DNA from: Thermodesulfovibrionales bacterium
Lineage (GTDB): Bacteria; Nitrospirota; Thermodesulfovibrionia; Thermodesulfovibrionales; Dissulfurispiraceae
Length of the DNA stretch: 64,000 nucleotides
Direction: 5' to 3'
Assembly (NCBI GenBank): GCA_020062545.1
Contig: JAGUWD010000003.1
Location: 172,160-236,159, forward strand
Shown one piece after another: positions 33,800 through 41,947 of the stretch. The translations under genes and the position numbers were made by a program. The notes under the pieces were generated by a model. The model ran no database searches. It was not told the DNA's origin and was given only the letters and a program-made list of their open reading frames with translations. The first letter of the stretch is position 1; each line of letters starts with the position of its first letter.

Positions 33800-35257
33800 T
33801 TGATAGATGTAAAGGGTAAGAAGGTTACCATTGTTGGCCTTGCCAGAAGCGGCGTTGGTGCAGCCAATCTCCTTTCTAAACTTGGCGCCTTTGTTACAGT
33901 AACAGACAAAAAGAATATCGGGGAACTCGAAACGTTCCTGAAAAAACTTAATCCTGATATTAAACTGCAACTCGGTAACCATCCCGCAGAGTTATTCGAA
34001 AATACAGACATTATTATTGTAAGTCCGGGTGTACCTTTAAATATTACACCTCTGAAAACAGCGTCGGAAAAAGGTATAAAGATAATAGGCGAACTGGAAC
34101 TGGCGTATCAGATAGTTCATAGTTCATCGCTCATAGCTCACAGGAATAATGAATTTAGCGCCATGAGCCATGAGCCGTCTTTTCTCGCTGTGACCGGAAC
34201 CAATGGAAAATCGACAACTACTGCACTCCTTTACGAGATGGTAAAAAACAGCGGGTTTAATGCCATTGTCGGAGGTAATATAGGCAATGCTCTTACAGAG
34301 GAAATTTCAAATTTCAAATTTCAAATTTCAAATTTTGACTACATAGTTGCGGAGGTATCGAGTTTTCAGCTCGAGGCCATCGATACATTCAGGCCAAAAG
34401 GTGCAGCAATACTCAATATAACACCTGACCATTTAGACAGGTACCATTCAATGTCCGATTATATTGATGCTAAATGCAGGATATTCCTGAATCAAAGGTC
34501 AGGAGACTTTCTGGTATTGAATGCGGATGACCCGGCAACTGAAGAGATAGAGAAAATAGGCAATAGGCAATGGGCAATAGGCAATAGACCGGAGATTTTT
34601 TACTTTAGCAGAAAAAAAGAGGTTAAAGGCGCTTTTTACAAAGACGGTTTAATACGCTTTAATATCCCTGAAGTTGAAGCCCATGGCCTATCGCCTATAG
34701 CCTATTGCCTTGATCCTTCAACCTTTAAAATTAGAGGCGTCCATAATATCGAAAATGCCATGGCTGCTTCTTTGATGACGCTATTGTCAGGCTGCAGTGC
34801 CGATACCGTAATCAGTACACTGAAAATCTTTCCGGGACTTGAGCACAGGCTTGAGTTTGTCAGGGAAATAGACGGTGTAAAGTTCATCAACGATTCCAAG
34901 GGAACAAATGTTGGGGCTGTTATAAAATCCCTTGAGAGCTTTAGTGAGCCTGTAGTGCTTATTGCAGGCGGAAGGGATAAGGACAGCGATTTCACAATCT
35001 TGAGGCCGCTTATTAAAGAGAAAGTTAAGTCCCTTGTCCTTATCGGCGAGGCAAGGGACAAGATAAAAAAGGCAGTGGGAGACGTGGCAGGACATGTTTT
35101 TATGGAGGATGATTTTAAGGCAGCGGTAATAAAGGCAAAGCAGGCAGCCTCTCCTGGAGATGTAGTTTTGTTATCGCCTGCGTGCGCCAGTTTTGATATG
35201 TTCAGGGATTTCGAAGACAGGGGAAGACAGTTTAAGAAGGTGGTAATGGAGCTATGA
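33800..35257 (+). CDS. murD: UDP-MurNAc-L-alanine:D-glutamate ligase
   Basis: Adds D-glutamate to UDP-MurNAc-L-Ala. It has VGLARSGVGAANLL near residue 12, the ATP loop AVTGTNGKSTTTALL near 131, NITPDHLDRY near 207 and FINDSKGTNVGAV near 364. TTG at 33800 is the start (MIDVKGKK), because the nearby ATG is out of frame. At 485 aa it is about 30-40 residues longer than usual. Heptamer tracts at four sites (34113, 34302, 34555, 34685) account for most of the excess. It overlaps ftsW by four bases. Confidence 0.94.
   Translation: MIDVKGKKVTIVGLARSGVGAANLLSKLGAFVTVTDKKNIGELETFLKKLNPDIKLQLGNHPAELFENTDIIIVSPGVPLNITPLKTASEKGIKIIGELELAYQIVHSSSLIAHRNNEFSAMSHEPSFLAVTGTNGKSTTTALLYEMVKNSGFNAIVGGNIGNALTEEISNFKFQISNFDYIVAEVSSFQLEAIDTFRPKGAAILNITPDHLDRYHSMSDYIDAKCRIFLNQRSGDFLVLNADDPATEEIEKIGNRQWAIGNRPEIFYFSRKKEVKGAFYKDGLIRFNIPEVEAHGLSPIAYCLDPSTFKIRGVHNIENAMAASLMTLLSGCSADTVISTLKIFPGLEHRLEFVREIDGVKFINDSKGTNVGAVIKSLESFSEPVVLIAGGRDKDSDFTILRPLIKEKVKSLVLIGEARDKIKKAVGDVAGHVFMEDDFKAAVIKAKQAASPGDVVLLSPACASFDMFRDFEDRGRQFKKVVMEL
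34113..34140 (+). repeat. TAGTTCA heptamer tract in murD
   Basis: Four units (TAGTTCA twice, TCGCTCA, TAGCTCA) in frame, followed shortly by two CATGAGC units (about 34163-34176). Confidence 0.75.
34302..34336 (+). repeat. AAATTTC heptamer tract in murD
   Basis: Five units (AAATTTC four times, AAATTTT) in frame, just after the ATP-binding helix region. Confidence 0.85.
34555..34589 (+). repeat. AATAGGC heptamer tract in murD
   Basis: Five units (AATAGGC, AATAGGC, AATGGGC, AATAGGC, AATAGAC) in frame. The reverse-complement unit forms the next tract at 34685. Confidence 0.85.
34685..34712 (+). repeat. GCCTAT heptamer tract in murD
   Basis: Four units (GGCCTAT, CGCCTAT, AGCCTAT, TGCCTTG). It is the reverse complement of the 34555 tract, so the two could pair in the mRNA. 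The same unit occurs before tyrS. Confidence 0.8.
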
Positions 35258-36522
35258 AGCAGCAGTATGACAAATGGATATTGTTTGTTGTTCTCCTGCT
35301 CATATTAATCGGTCTGATGGCTGTATATAGCTCTACATCTGTGATTTCCCCTGACATGGTGGAGAAGTACCGGAAAAAAGGCGTGGTCATAAGTCAGTTC
35401 GGCTTTCTGAAGAAACAGTTGTTTACAGTTTTACTGGGTTTAATCGCTATGTTTATTGCATATAAAGTGCCACTGCAATATCTGAAAAGATTGTCTATCC
35501 CCCTGCTTGTAGTATCGCTCGTCTGTCTGGTAATGGTCTTTACAAAACTGGGCATTACTGCCGGAGGAGCAAGGAGATGGATAAGAATATGGCCTTCCAC
35601 ATTTCAGCCTTCGGAACTTGTGAAGCTTTCGATGGTCATATTCCTTTCATGGTACATGAGCCTTCCGGGTTACAGGAAGGACAAATTTCTGTCGTTTGCC
35701 ATTCCTGTGGGGATAATGGGGATATTTCAGGTTGTATTTCTAAAACAGCCTGACTTCGGCGCTGTTATGAGCCTTGGCATACTAACAATGGCCATGCTGT
35801 TTTTATCAGGCATAAGATTACGCTACATATTATCCATTGGAATTCTTGCCATTCCTGTTATTTTCAAGCTCATATCAGAACCGTATCGATGGAAGAGGGT
35901 TGCGGCATTTCTCGATCCGTGGAAGGACGCCCAGGGCAGTGGATTCCAGCTTGTCCAGTCATTCATAGCCCTCGGAAGCGGGGGCATCAATGGGGTGGGA
36001 TTGGGAGAAGGAAAACAGAAACTCTCATTTCTGCCCGAAGTACATACGGATTTTATCTTTTCATTGATCGGCGAGGAATTGGGTTTTATTGGCGTGGTTT
36101 TTGTAGTCTTTTTGTTCTTTATATTGTTTATCAAAGGCATTTCAATTGCGCGTAAAACATCTGATACATTCGCACATTACCTTGCATTCGGCATATCCAT
36201 GATGATAGCAGTCCAGGCTGTTATCAATTTTGCTGTTGTCACGGGAATGGTACCGACAAAGGGTCTTCCGCTGCCGTTTATAAGCTACGGAGGCTCATCG
36301 CTCCTTGTCAACATGACAGCCATAGGATTACTGTTGAATGTCTCTAAGGTGCAGTCTGCCAAAGACGGAACAGAACAAAGGACGCATACTATGAACAAAC
36401 CTGCAGCCGATGTGACGGTTCCCGTGTCTGCCTGTACCCGCTATAAACTGCATGCCGATCAGCACTCACGATGGCAGAGGGGACAGGGATATAGAAGATA
36501 TAGTAAAATGAAAAGGACATAG
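35254..36522 (+). CDS. ftsW: Septal peptidoglycan glycosyltransferase FtsW
   Basis: SEDS-family membrane glycosyltransferase that polymerises lipid II at the septum with FtsI. About ten membrane helices are present. Signatures are GGARRWIRI near residue 106, QPSELVKLSMVIFLSWY near 118, QPDFGAV near 168, SFLPEVHTDFIFSLIGEELG near 258 and LPFISYGGSSLL near 344. The last about 60 residues (Thr/Asn/Arg-rich, ending SKMKRT) extend past the usual end. ATGA overlap with murD. Confidence 0.95.
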   Translation: MKQQYDKWILFVVLLLILIGLMAVYSSTSVISPDMVEKYRKKGVVISQFGFLKKQLFTVLLGLIAMFIAYKVPLQYLKRLSIPLLVVSLVCLVMVFTKLGITAGGARRWIRIWPSTFQPSELVKLSMVIFLSWYMSLPGYRKDKFLSFAIPVGIMGIFQVVFLKQPDFGAVMSLGILTMAMLFLSGIRLRYILSIGILAIPVIFKLISEPYRWKRVAAFLDPWKDAQGSGFQLVQSFIALGSGGINGVGLGEGKQKLSFLPEVHTDFIFSLIGEELGFIGVVFVVFLFFILFIKGISIARKTSDTFAHYLAFGISMMIAVQAVINFAVVTGMVPTKGLPLPFISYGGSSLLVNMTAIGLLLNVSKVQSAKDGTEQRTHTMNKPAADVTVPVSACTRYKLHADQHSRWQRGQGYRRYSKMKRT

Positions 36523-36540
36523 TTTTTTATCATTTTACTA
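36501..36540 (+). repeat. Inverted repeat across the ftsW stop codon
   Basis: TAGTAAAATGA (36501-36511) and TCATTTTACTA (36530-36540) make an 11-bp stem with an 18-nt loop that contains the ftsW stop codon, 20 bp before murG. It is a possible mRNA processing or attenuation structure. Confidence 0.55.
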
Positions 36541-36560
36541 AACATGGCAGGGCAAACCCT

Positions 36561-37676
36561 ATGAAAATAATAATTGCAGGTGGTGGTACGGGTGGTCACC
36601 TCTATCCCGGTGTCGCAGTGGCAGAAGAGTTTCTTAACAGGAGTCAGGGGCAAAAAGAAAGAATACAAAAAAGTGACATAGTTTTTGTCGGGACAGAGCA
36701 CGGGATAGAGTCACGCGTTATCCCCAGAGAAGGTTATCCCATAAGGTTTTTAAAGGCAGAGGGACTGGTAGGAAAATCCTTATTGAAAAAAATCAGGGCG
36801 CTAATTGCATTTTTTTTCTCTCTTTCAGGCGCTTACAGTATTGTCAGGTCGGTAAGGCCGGATGTCGTTATCGGGGTCGGCGGTTATGCATCTGTGGGCA
36901 TGGTGCTTACAGCCCATTTTAAGGGTATTCCAACAATAATACTCGAACAAAACTCTGTTCCTGGATTTGCGAATAAATTCCTCGGTAAATTTGTGGATGT
37001 AATTGCCCTGACATATCAGGAGAGCATTGCTTTTTTCCCGAAAGAGAAATCATATCTGACAGGAAATCCCATAAGGAAACAGATACTGCAGCGCGATGAA
37101 AACAAGGCTTACGGATTATTTCCCCTCGAAAAGGAAAAATTCACTGTGTTTGTGTTTGGCGGCAGTTCAGGTGCAAAGAGCATAAACAATGCAATGGTAG
37201 AGGCATTGAATTACCTTCTTGATTTAAGGCAAAATATTCAGTTTCTCCACCAGACAGGAGAGCGAGATTATGAAACCGTGAAGGATACTTACAGGAGGCT
37301 CGGCTTCAGTGGCATTGTGGTTCCCTTTATATACCGGATGGCAGAGGCCTATTCCATAGCTGATATGGTTATTTGCAGGGCAGGGGCAACAACCCTGTCA
37401 GAGATTACAGCCATAGGCAAGCCAGCCATATTGATACCGTTCCCCCATGCAGCGTCAAACCATCAAGAGTCTAACGCAAGGAAGCTCGAAGACATGGGAG
37501 CTGCACGTATGATACTCGACAGGGAGTTGCGAGGCGAGGTGCTGGCAGATGCTATAAGGAGTCTCTATGGTGATGAGAAGGCGAGGAAGGAGATGCAGAA
37601 GGCAGCTCTTGCCTTTGGAAGGATTGATGCAGCAGAAAAGATCGTGGATTTAGCGATGAGTTTGATAAAGAAATGA
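36561..37676 (+). CDS. murG: Lipid II synthase MurG (GlcNAc transferase)
   Basis: Membrane-associated GT-B enzyme that adds GlcNAc to lipid I. It has the glycine loop IAGGGTGGHLYPGVAVAEE (residues 4-22), VIGVGGYASVG near 106, EQNSVPGFANKFL near 133, VFGGSSGAKSINNAM near 197 and ICRAGATTLSEI with PFPHAASNHQESNAR near 270-310. It is 371 aa, a normal length. The stop codon is followed after 4 bp by repeat copy D. Confidence 0.96.
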   Translation: MKIIIAGGGTGGHLYPGVAVAEEFLNRSQGQKERIQKSDIVFVGTEHGIESRVIPREGYPIRFLKAEGLVGKSLLKKIRALIAFFFSLSGAYSIVRSVRPDVVIGVGGYASVGMVLTAHFKGIPTIILEQNSVPGFANKFLGKFVDVIALTYQESIAFFPKEKSYLTGNPIRKQILQRDENKAYGLFPLEKEKFTVFVFGGSSGAKSINNAMVEALNYLLDLRQNIQFLHQTGERDYETVKDTYRRLGFSGIVVPFIYRMAEAYSIADMVICRAGATTLSEITAIGKPAILIPFPHAASNHQESNARKLEDMGAARMILDRELRGEVLADAIRSLYGDEKARKEMQKAALAFGRIDAAEKIVDLAMSLIKK

Positions 37677-37680
37677 ATGA

Positions 37681-37899
37681 CCTAAGTTGAGCGATTTTGT
37701 AAGCACAGGCACTGCTACAAGACTTTAAAAAGTGCTTGCTCATGTGTATATGAGAGATAATAAATGCATCATCCATAAAGTATCCAATGTAGTAGATGAC
37801 GGGTATAAATAAAAGTTTTACAAGTGCGGAGTTTAAAGTCTTTCCGCAGCACCTGTGCTTACAAAATTTAACTATAGAATCACGCAATTTTGGAAGGAG
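37681..37899 (+). repeat. Long-hairpin repeat, copy D
   Basis: The best preserved copy. Outer arms are TTTGTAAGCACAGG/CCTGTGCTTACAAA and inner arms are around AAGACTTTAAAAAGTGCTTG and CAAGTGCGGAGTTTAAAGTC. The hairpin is GTATCC/GGGTAT with loop AATGTAGTAGATGAC. It fills the murG-murC gap inside the dcw cluster, and its right end abuts the murC Shine-Dalgarno (GGAAGGAG). Confidence 0.9.
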
Positions 37900-37904
37900 T
37901 TAAA

Positions 37905-39281
37905 ATGTTCAATAAATACAGGATAATTCATTTTGTTGGCATCGGCGGCATTGGAATGAGCGGTATTGCAGAGGTGCTGCATAACCTCGGATATGAGGTC
38001 ACAGGCTCGGATATAAGGGAATCAGAGACGACAAATAGATTGAGGAACTTAGGCATAAAGATATTTATAGGGCATAACGGAGAAAATATAGATAGCGCCC
38101 ATGTTGTTGTTATATCCTCTGCTGTCTCTGCCGATAATCCGGAGGTTTTAGAAGCGAAACAGAGGTCTATCCCTGTAATACCGAGGGCAGAGATGCTTGC
38201 CGAACTTGGCAGGCTTAAATACGGAATCCTTGTTGCAGGCGCTCACGGTAAGACGACCACAACATCGCTTATTGCAACCGTGCTTGGCGAGGGCGGGCTT
38301 GACCCCACAGTGATTATAGGCGGAAAGCTCAAGTCCATGGGAAGCAATGCAAAGCTGGGACAGGGCGACTACATTGTGGCAGAGGCAGATGAAAGCGACG
38401 GCTCTTTCCTTAAGCTTAATCCAACAATCGCTATTATAACCAACATAGACAGGGAGCACATGGATTATTTCAGGGATATAGATCTCCTGAAACATGCGTT
38501 TTTATCATTCATAAACAAGATACCATTTTACGGAATTGCGGTTGTCTGTATGGAGAATGAATATCTAAGGGGGATAATTCCCTTGATCCAGAGGAAATAT
38601 ATGACATACGGATTATCAGAAGGAGCGGACGTTTATGCGAGGAATATAGAGCATTCAGGCATAAGGATGAGCTTTGAGGCAGTATATAAAGGAAGATCGC
38701 TGGGGGTGTTTACACTTCCTGTGCCCGGAAAACATAATGTACTGAACAGCCTGTCGGCAATAGCCGTTGCCATGGAACTGCAGATCCCCGTGGATGTCAT
38801 TGCAAAAGCACTGGGCAATTTCAGCGGAATACAACGCAGATTCGAATTTAAGGGTGAGGCAGGGGAGATCAAGGTTTTTGATGATTACGGACATCATCCT
38901 TCAGAAATAATGGCTACTCTTAAAGCAGCAAGGGAATGCTTCAATGGCAACAGGGTGGTCGTTTTATTTCAGCCTCACAGATACACACGCACAAGGGACT
39001 TGATGGATGAGTTTGCAATGAGCTTCGGCAATGCGGATAAGCTGTTCTTAATGGACGTATATCCTGCAAGCGAAAGGCCGATTAAGGGAATAAACTCGGA
39101 AGTCCTTGCTCAAAGGATACGGGGCGCAGGATTTGAAAATCTGACCTATATATCTGATAGGAAAGAGATGATAGAAGGGATAGTGTCTGAGCTGAAACAG
39201 GGGGATGTGCTCATAACCCTCGGTGCAGGCGATGTTTATAAGATGGGGGAAGAGATACTGAAAAAGTTAAATGAACTATGA
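37905..39281 (+). CDS. murC: UDP-N-acetylmuramate-L-alanine ligase
   Basis: Adds the first amino acid, L-Ala, to UDP-MurNAc. It has HFVGIGGIGMSGIAEVL near residue 8, the ATP loop AGAHGKTTTTSLI near 108, EADESDGSFL near 165, FDDYGHHPSEI near 325 and FQPHRYTRT near 351. ATG at 37905 with GGAAGGAG upstream is preferred to TTG at 37890. It is 458 aa, a normal length. Overlap with murB is 11 bp. Its 5' leader is the repeat, so expression may depend on it. Confidence 0.96.
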   Translation: MFNKYRIIHFVGIGGIGMSGIAEVLHNLGYEVTGSDIRESETTNRLRNLGIKIFIGHNGENIDSAHVVVISSAVSADNPEVLEAKQRSIPVIPRAEMLAELGRLKYGILVAGAHGKTTTTSLIATVLGEGGLDPTVIIGGKLKSMGSNAKLGQGDYIVAEADESDGSFLKLNPTIAIITNIDREHMDYFRDIDLLKHAFLSFINKIPFYGIAVVCMENEYLRGIIPLIQRKYMTYGLSEGADVYARNIEHSGIRMSFEAVYKGRSLGVFTLPVPGKHNVLNSLSAIAVAMELQIPVDVIAKALGNFSGIQRRFEFKGEAGEIKVFDDYGHHPSEIMATLKAARECFNGNRVVVLFQPHRYTRTRDLMDEFAMSFGNADKLFLMDVYPASERPIKGINSEVLAQRIRGAGFENLTYISDRKEMIEGIVSELKQGDVLITLGAGDVYKMGEEILKKLNEL

Positions 39282-40173
39282 ACTATTGAGAGAGTTCTGT
39301 ATTTTTAGAAACATTGACATGAGGTTCAACGAACCCATGTCGATGCACACCTCTTTGAAGATAGGCGGCCCTGCCGATGTTGTATTATTCCCTGATGAAC
39401 ACTCCCTGCCTGAACTCATAAAAACTCTTACCAAAGAAGGAATCCCGTATATTGTTATTGGTGGCGGCACAAACATACTGGTAAAAGACAGAGGCATCGA
39501 TGGTGCTGTGATTTTCATGTTAAAGATGAATAACATCACGCTAAACGCTGAACGCTTGACGCTTAACGCTGAAGCTGGATGCTCACTCCAAAAAATTATC
39601 AATCTATGTATTGAGCATGGACTTTCTGGAATGGAAGGGCTTGCAGGAATTCCGGGTTCAGTGGGAGGTGCAGTTGCAGGAAATGCAGGCTCTTTTGGAT
39701 GCGAGATAAGGGACGTCATAAAATCTATAAGTCTATTAATGCCTGACGGCAGCCAAAAAAAACTATCAGCAAAAGATATTGTTTTTGGGTATAGAAAGGC
39801 GCATGTGCCTTCCGGTTCTATTATTCTTAGTGCTGTTTTGTCCCTCAAGAAAGATGAACCGTTTGAAATTAAAAAAAGGTTTATAGAATTTATCAATGAA
39901 AAGAAATCGAGACAGCCTGTGTCAAAGCCATCCGCAGGATGCGTATTTAAAAACCAAAAAGATATTGCTGCAGGCAAGCTCATAGATGATGCAGGATGCA
40001 AGGGTATGAGGGTTGGAGACATAGAGGTCAGCGAAATGCATGCAAATTTCTTTATAAATACCGGAAAGGGAACAGCAGATGATTTTCTCAAACTTATGGA
40101 TATTGTGGGCAAAAAGGTAAAAGATAAATTCGGGATTGTTCTTGAGCCGGAGATAAGGATCTTAGGACGATAA
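39271..40173 (+). CDS. murB: UDP-N-acetylenolpyruvoylglucosamine reductase
   Basis: FAD enzyme that reduces UDP-GlcNAc-enolpyruvate to UDP-MurNAc. It has SMHTSLKIGGPADV near residue 23, GGGTNILVKDRG near 64, GLAGIPGSVGGAVAGNAG near 124 and RQPVSKPSAGCVFKN near 213. AAGKLIDDAGCKGMRVG follows. It is a 300-aa, type I/II-like single protein. A heptamer tract (39538-39572) encodes NITLNAERLTLNAE in frame. Confidence 0.95.
   Translation: MNYELLREFCIFRNIDMRFNEPMSMHTSLKIGGPADVVLFPDEHSLPELIKTLTKEGIPYIVIGGGTNILVKDRGIDGAVIFMLKMNNITLNAERLTLNAEAGCSLQKIINLCIEHGLSGMEGLAGIPGSVGGAVAGNAGSFGCEIRDVIKSISLLMPDGSQKKLSAKDIVFGYRKAHVPSGSIILSAVLSLKKDEPFEIKKRFIEFINEKKSRQPVSKPSAGCVFKNQKDIAAGKLIDDAGCKGMRVGDIEVSEMHANFFINTGKGTADDFLKLMDIVGKKVKDKFGIVLEPEIRILGR
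39538..39572 (+). repeat. ACGCTGA heptamer tract in murB
   Basis: Five units (ACGCTAA, ACGCTGA, ACGCTTG, ACGCTTA, ACGCTGA) in frame in a surface region of the FAD domain. Confidence 0.85.
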
Positions 40174-40240
40174 GATAGATTGGAGATATTATGCGTTTCC
40201 CTGATAAAATAGAGGCAAGAAATTTGAGAGGTAATGATTC

Positions 40241-41179
40241 ATGATAACAGATAAACGAATAGGTGTTCTTGCAGGAGGTACATCTGCCGAGAGGGAGGTT
40301 TCCCTCAAAAGCGGCAACGCCATTTATAATGCATTGCTGAACCTCGGGTATGATGCTGTTTTTATAGATGTATCGGACAATATCTGCGAGGACTTGAAAA
40401 AGGAGAACATAGAAATTGCCTTCTTGGCGCTTCACGGCGGTCACGGTGAAAATGGCGCGATACAGGGTCTCCTTGAAGTGATGGGAATCCCATATACAGG
40501 TTCTGGTGTCCTGTCATCTGCCCTTGCCATGGACAAAGAGGCATCGAAGAAGATATTTATTTATCATAATATACCTGTAGCACCTTTTGTAGTTGTAAAC
40601 AGAGAGCAGTTAGGTGAAAGGATAAATCCTCAATTGATAACTGCTGTTGTCGATTTCCCTCTGCCGTGGGTTGTAAAGCCTGTTGCAGAAGGATCGAGCA
40701 TAGGCGTAAATATCGTGAAGGCAGGGGAAGATATAGACAATGCAGTGCAGAGTGCATTTTCATACGGCAGGAAAATAATTATTGAGGAATACATAAGTGG
40801 CAAGGAGATACAGATAGGCGTTTTGGGACAGATCGTGCTCGGAGGCGTTGAGGTGAGGCCGTCAAAGGAGTTTTACAGTTATGAAGCGAAATATACGCCT
40901 GGTCTTACGCAATACATACTGCCTCCTGAGATTGACGACTATGCCTACGAAACGCTTAAGGATGTTGCTCTGAAGGCGCACAATGCCCTCGGCTGTAAAG
41001 GTGCCACAAGGGTTGATTTCATTCTCGATGAATCCAATGAGCCGTATATCCTTGAGGTAAATACAATACCCGGTATGACAGAGACGAGCCTTTTGCCTAA
41101 GATAGCAAAACTCACTGGGCTTGAGTTTCCCGATTTAATAGAGGAGATATTGAAGCAGACATTGTTAGACAAAGATTAA
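40241..41179 (+). CDS. ddl: D-alanine-D-alanine ligase
   Basis: ATP-grasp enzyme that makes D-Ala-D-Ala for MurF. It has [17 protein letters not shown] near residue 9, [14 protein letters not shown] near 66, [15 protein letters not shown] near 142, [12 protein letters not shown] near 184 and [16 protein letters not shown] near 268. It is 312 aa. ATG at 40241 gives [14 protein letters not shown] 67-bp gap separates it from murB with no obvious terminator. Confidence 0.96.
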   Translation: MITDKRIGVLAGGTSAEREVSLKSGNAIYNALLNLGYDAVFIDVSDNICEDLKKENIEIAFLALHGGHGENGAIQGLLEVMGIPYTGSGVLSSALAMDKEASKKIFIYHNIPVAPFVVVNREQLGERINPQLITAVVDFPLPWVVKPVAEGSSIGVNIVKAGEDIDNAVQSAFSYGRKIIIEEYISGKEIQIGVLGQIVLGGVEVRPSKEFYSYEAKYTPGLTQYILPPEIDDYAYETLKDVALKAHNALGCKGATRVDFILDESNEPYILEVNTIPGMTETSLLPKIAKLTGLEFPDLIEEILKQTLLDKD

Positions 41180-41185
41180 AAGGCC

Positions 41186-41944
41186 ATGAACATAAACAGG
41201 AGAAACCTGAGGTCATTGCAGAGGAAAAAGGAAAGTAAGAAGATAAAATTCGTTGTCTTTCTTTTTTTGATTTTTGTTATTGCTTTTTCCGCTGCATATT
41301 TTTTAATCAAAAACCACATGCTGGTCAGGGATATAGCCTTCGAGGGGAACCATCACCTTAAAAACGATGAGTTGAAGTCGTTGATCAAGCTCAAGAATGG
41401 AGACGAACTTTTCGGCATTTCTGGAAGGGAGCTTTACAAGAGGCTCAAGTCATCTCCGTGGATAAGGGATGCAGTCATTAAAAAAGAGCTTTCAGGAAGG
41501 GTGCTGATAAATGTGACAGAGGCGGTCCCTGTTGCCATCCTGAGCATAGCAGGCAGACCGTATCTTATAGACAGGGAAGGGAACATACTCGAACCGATGA
41601 AGGAAGGAACGGTCCTGTTCCTCCCGGTTATTAAAGATATCGACTATAAGAACAATAGAGAGGCATATCTGGAAGCAGTCAGGTTTGTGGATGTTCTTCA
41701 TAATAAGAGGGGTGTATCTTACGATGGTACTATCGAAATAACAGGGCAGAGGCCTGAAGACATTACATTAAAGCTCGATAACATATCCATAAAGATTGGT
41801 GCCGGCGATTTCGATAAAAAACTGGAGCGGCTTGAATTTGTGAGGGACGAGATAGAAAAGCGGAATATGTCTGTTGAATATATAGACCTGCGGTTTGCAA
41901 ATAAGATAATAGTGAAGCCTGCAGGCAGTGTCGAAGGGGAATGA
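41186..41944 (+). CDS. ftsQ: Cell division protein FtsQ
   Basis: A 252-aa bitopic division protein with a basic cytoplasmic tail (RRNLRSLQRKKESKKIKF) and one membrane helix at about residues 24-40. The POTRA domain (LVRDIAFEGNHHLKNDELKS) begins near 47, followed by the FtsQ beta domain. It recruits FtsL/FtsB and links early and late divisome proteins. Its location between ddl and ftsA is the classical one. Confidence 0.92.
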   Translation: MNINRRNLRSLQRKKESKKIKFVVFLFLIFVIAFSAAYFLIKNHMLVRDIAFEGNHHLKNDELKSLIKLKNGDELFGISGRELYKRLKSSPWIRDAVIKKELSGRVLINVTEAVPVAILSIAGRPYLIDREGNILEPMKEGTVLFLPVIKDIDYKNNREAYLEAVRFVDVLHNKRGVSYDGTIEITGQRPEDITLKLDNISIKIGAGDFDKKLERLEFVRDEIEKRNMSVEYIDLRFANKIIVKPAGSVEGE

Positions 41945-41947
41945 GAA

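Noticed and set aside
34302..34712. Regular short repeats in murD as a CRISPR array
   Set aside because: Units are only 7 nt with no spacers and lie inside a coding gene.
37700..37887. Minus-strand frames inside repeat copies B, C and D giving similar peptides (for example VIYYIGYLMDDAFIISHIHM)
   Set aside because: They are the translation of the conserved hairpin core. They lack ribosome sites, differ in their ends and are absent as complete frames in copies A and E.
39276..40112. Long open frame opposite murB (278 codons)
   Set aside because: It is antisense to a clear murB, has low-complexity composition and no ribosome site.
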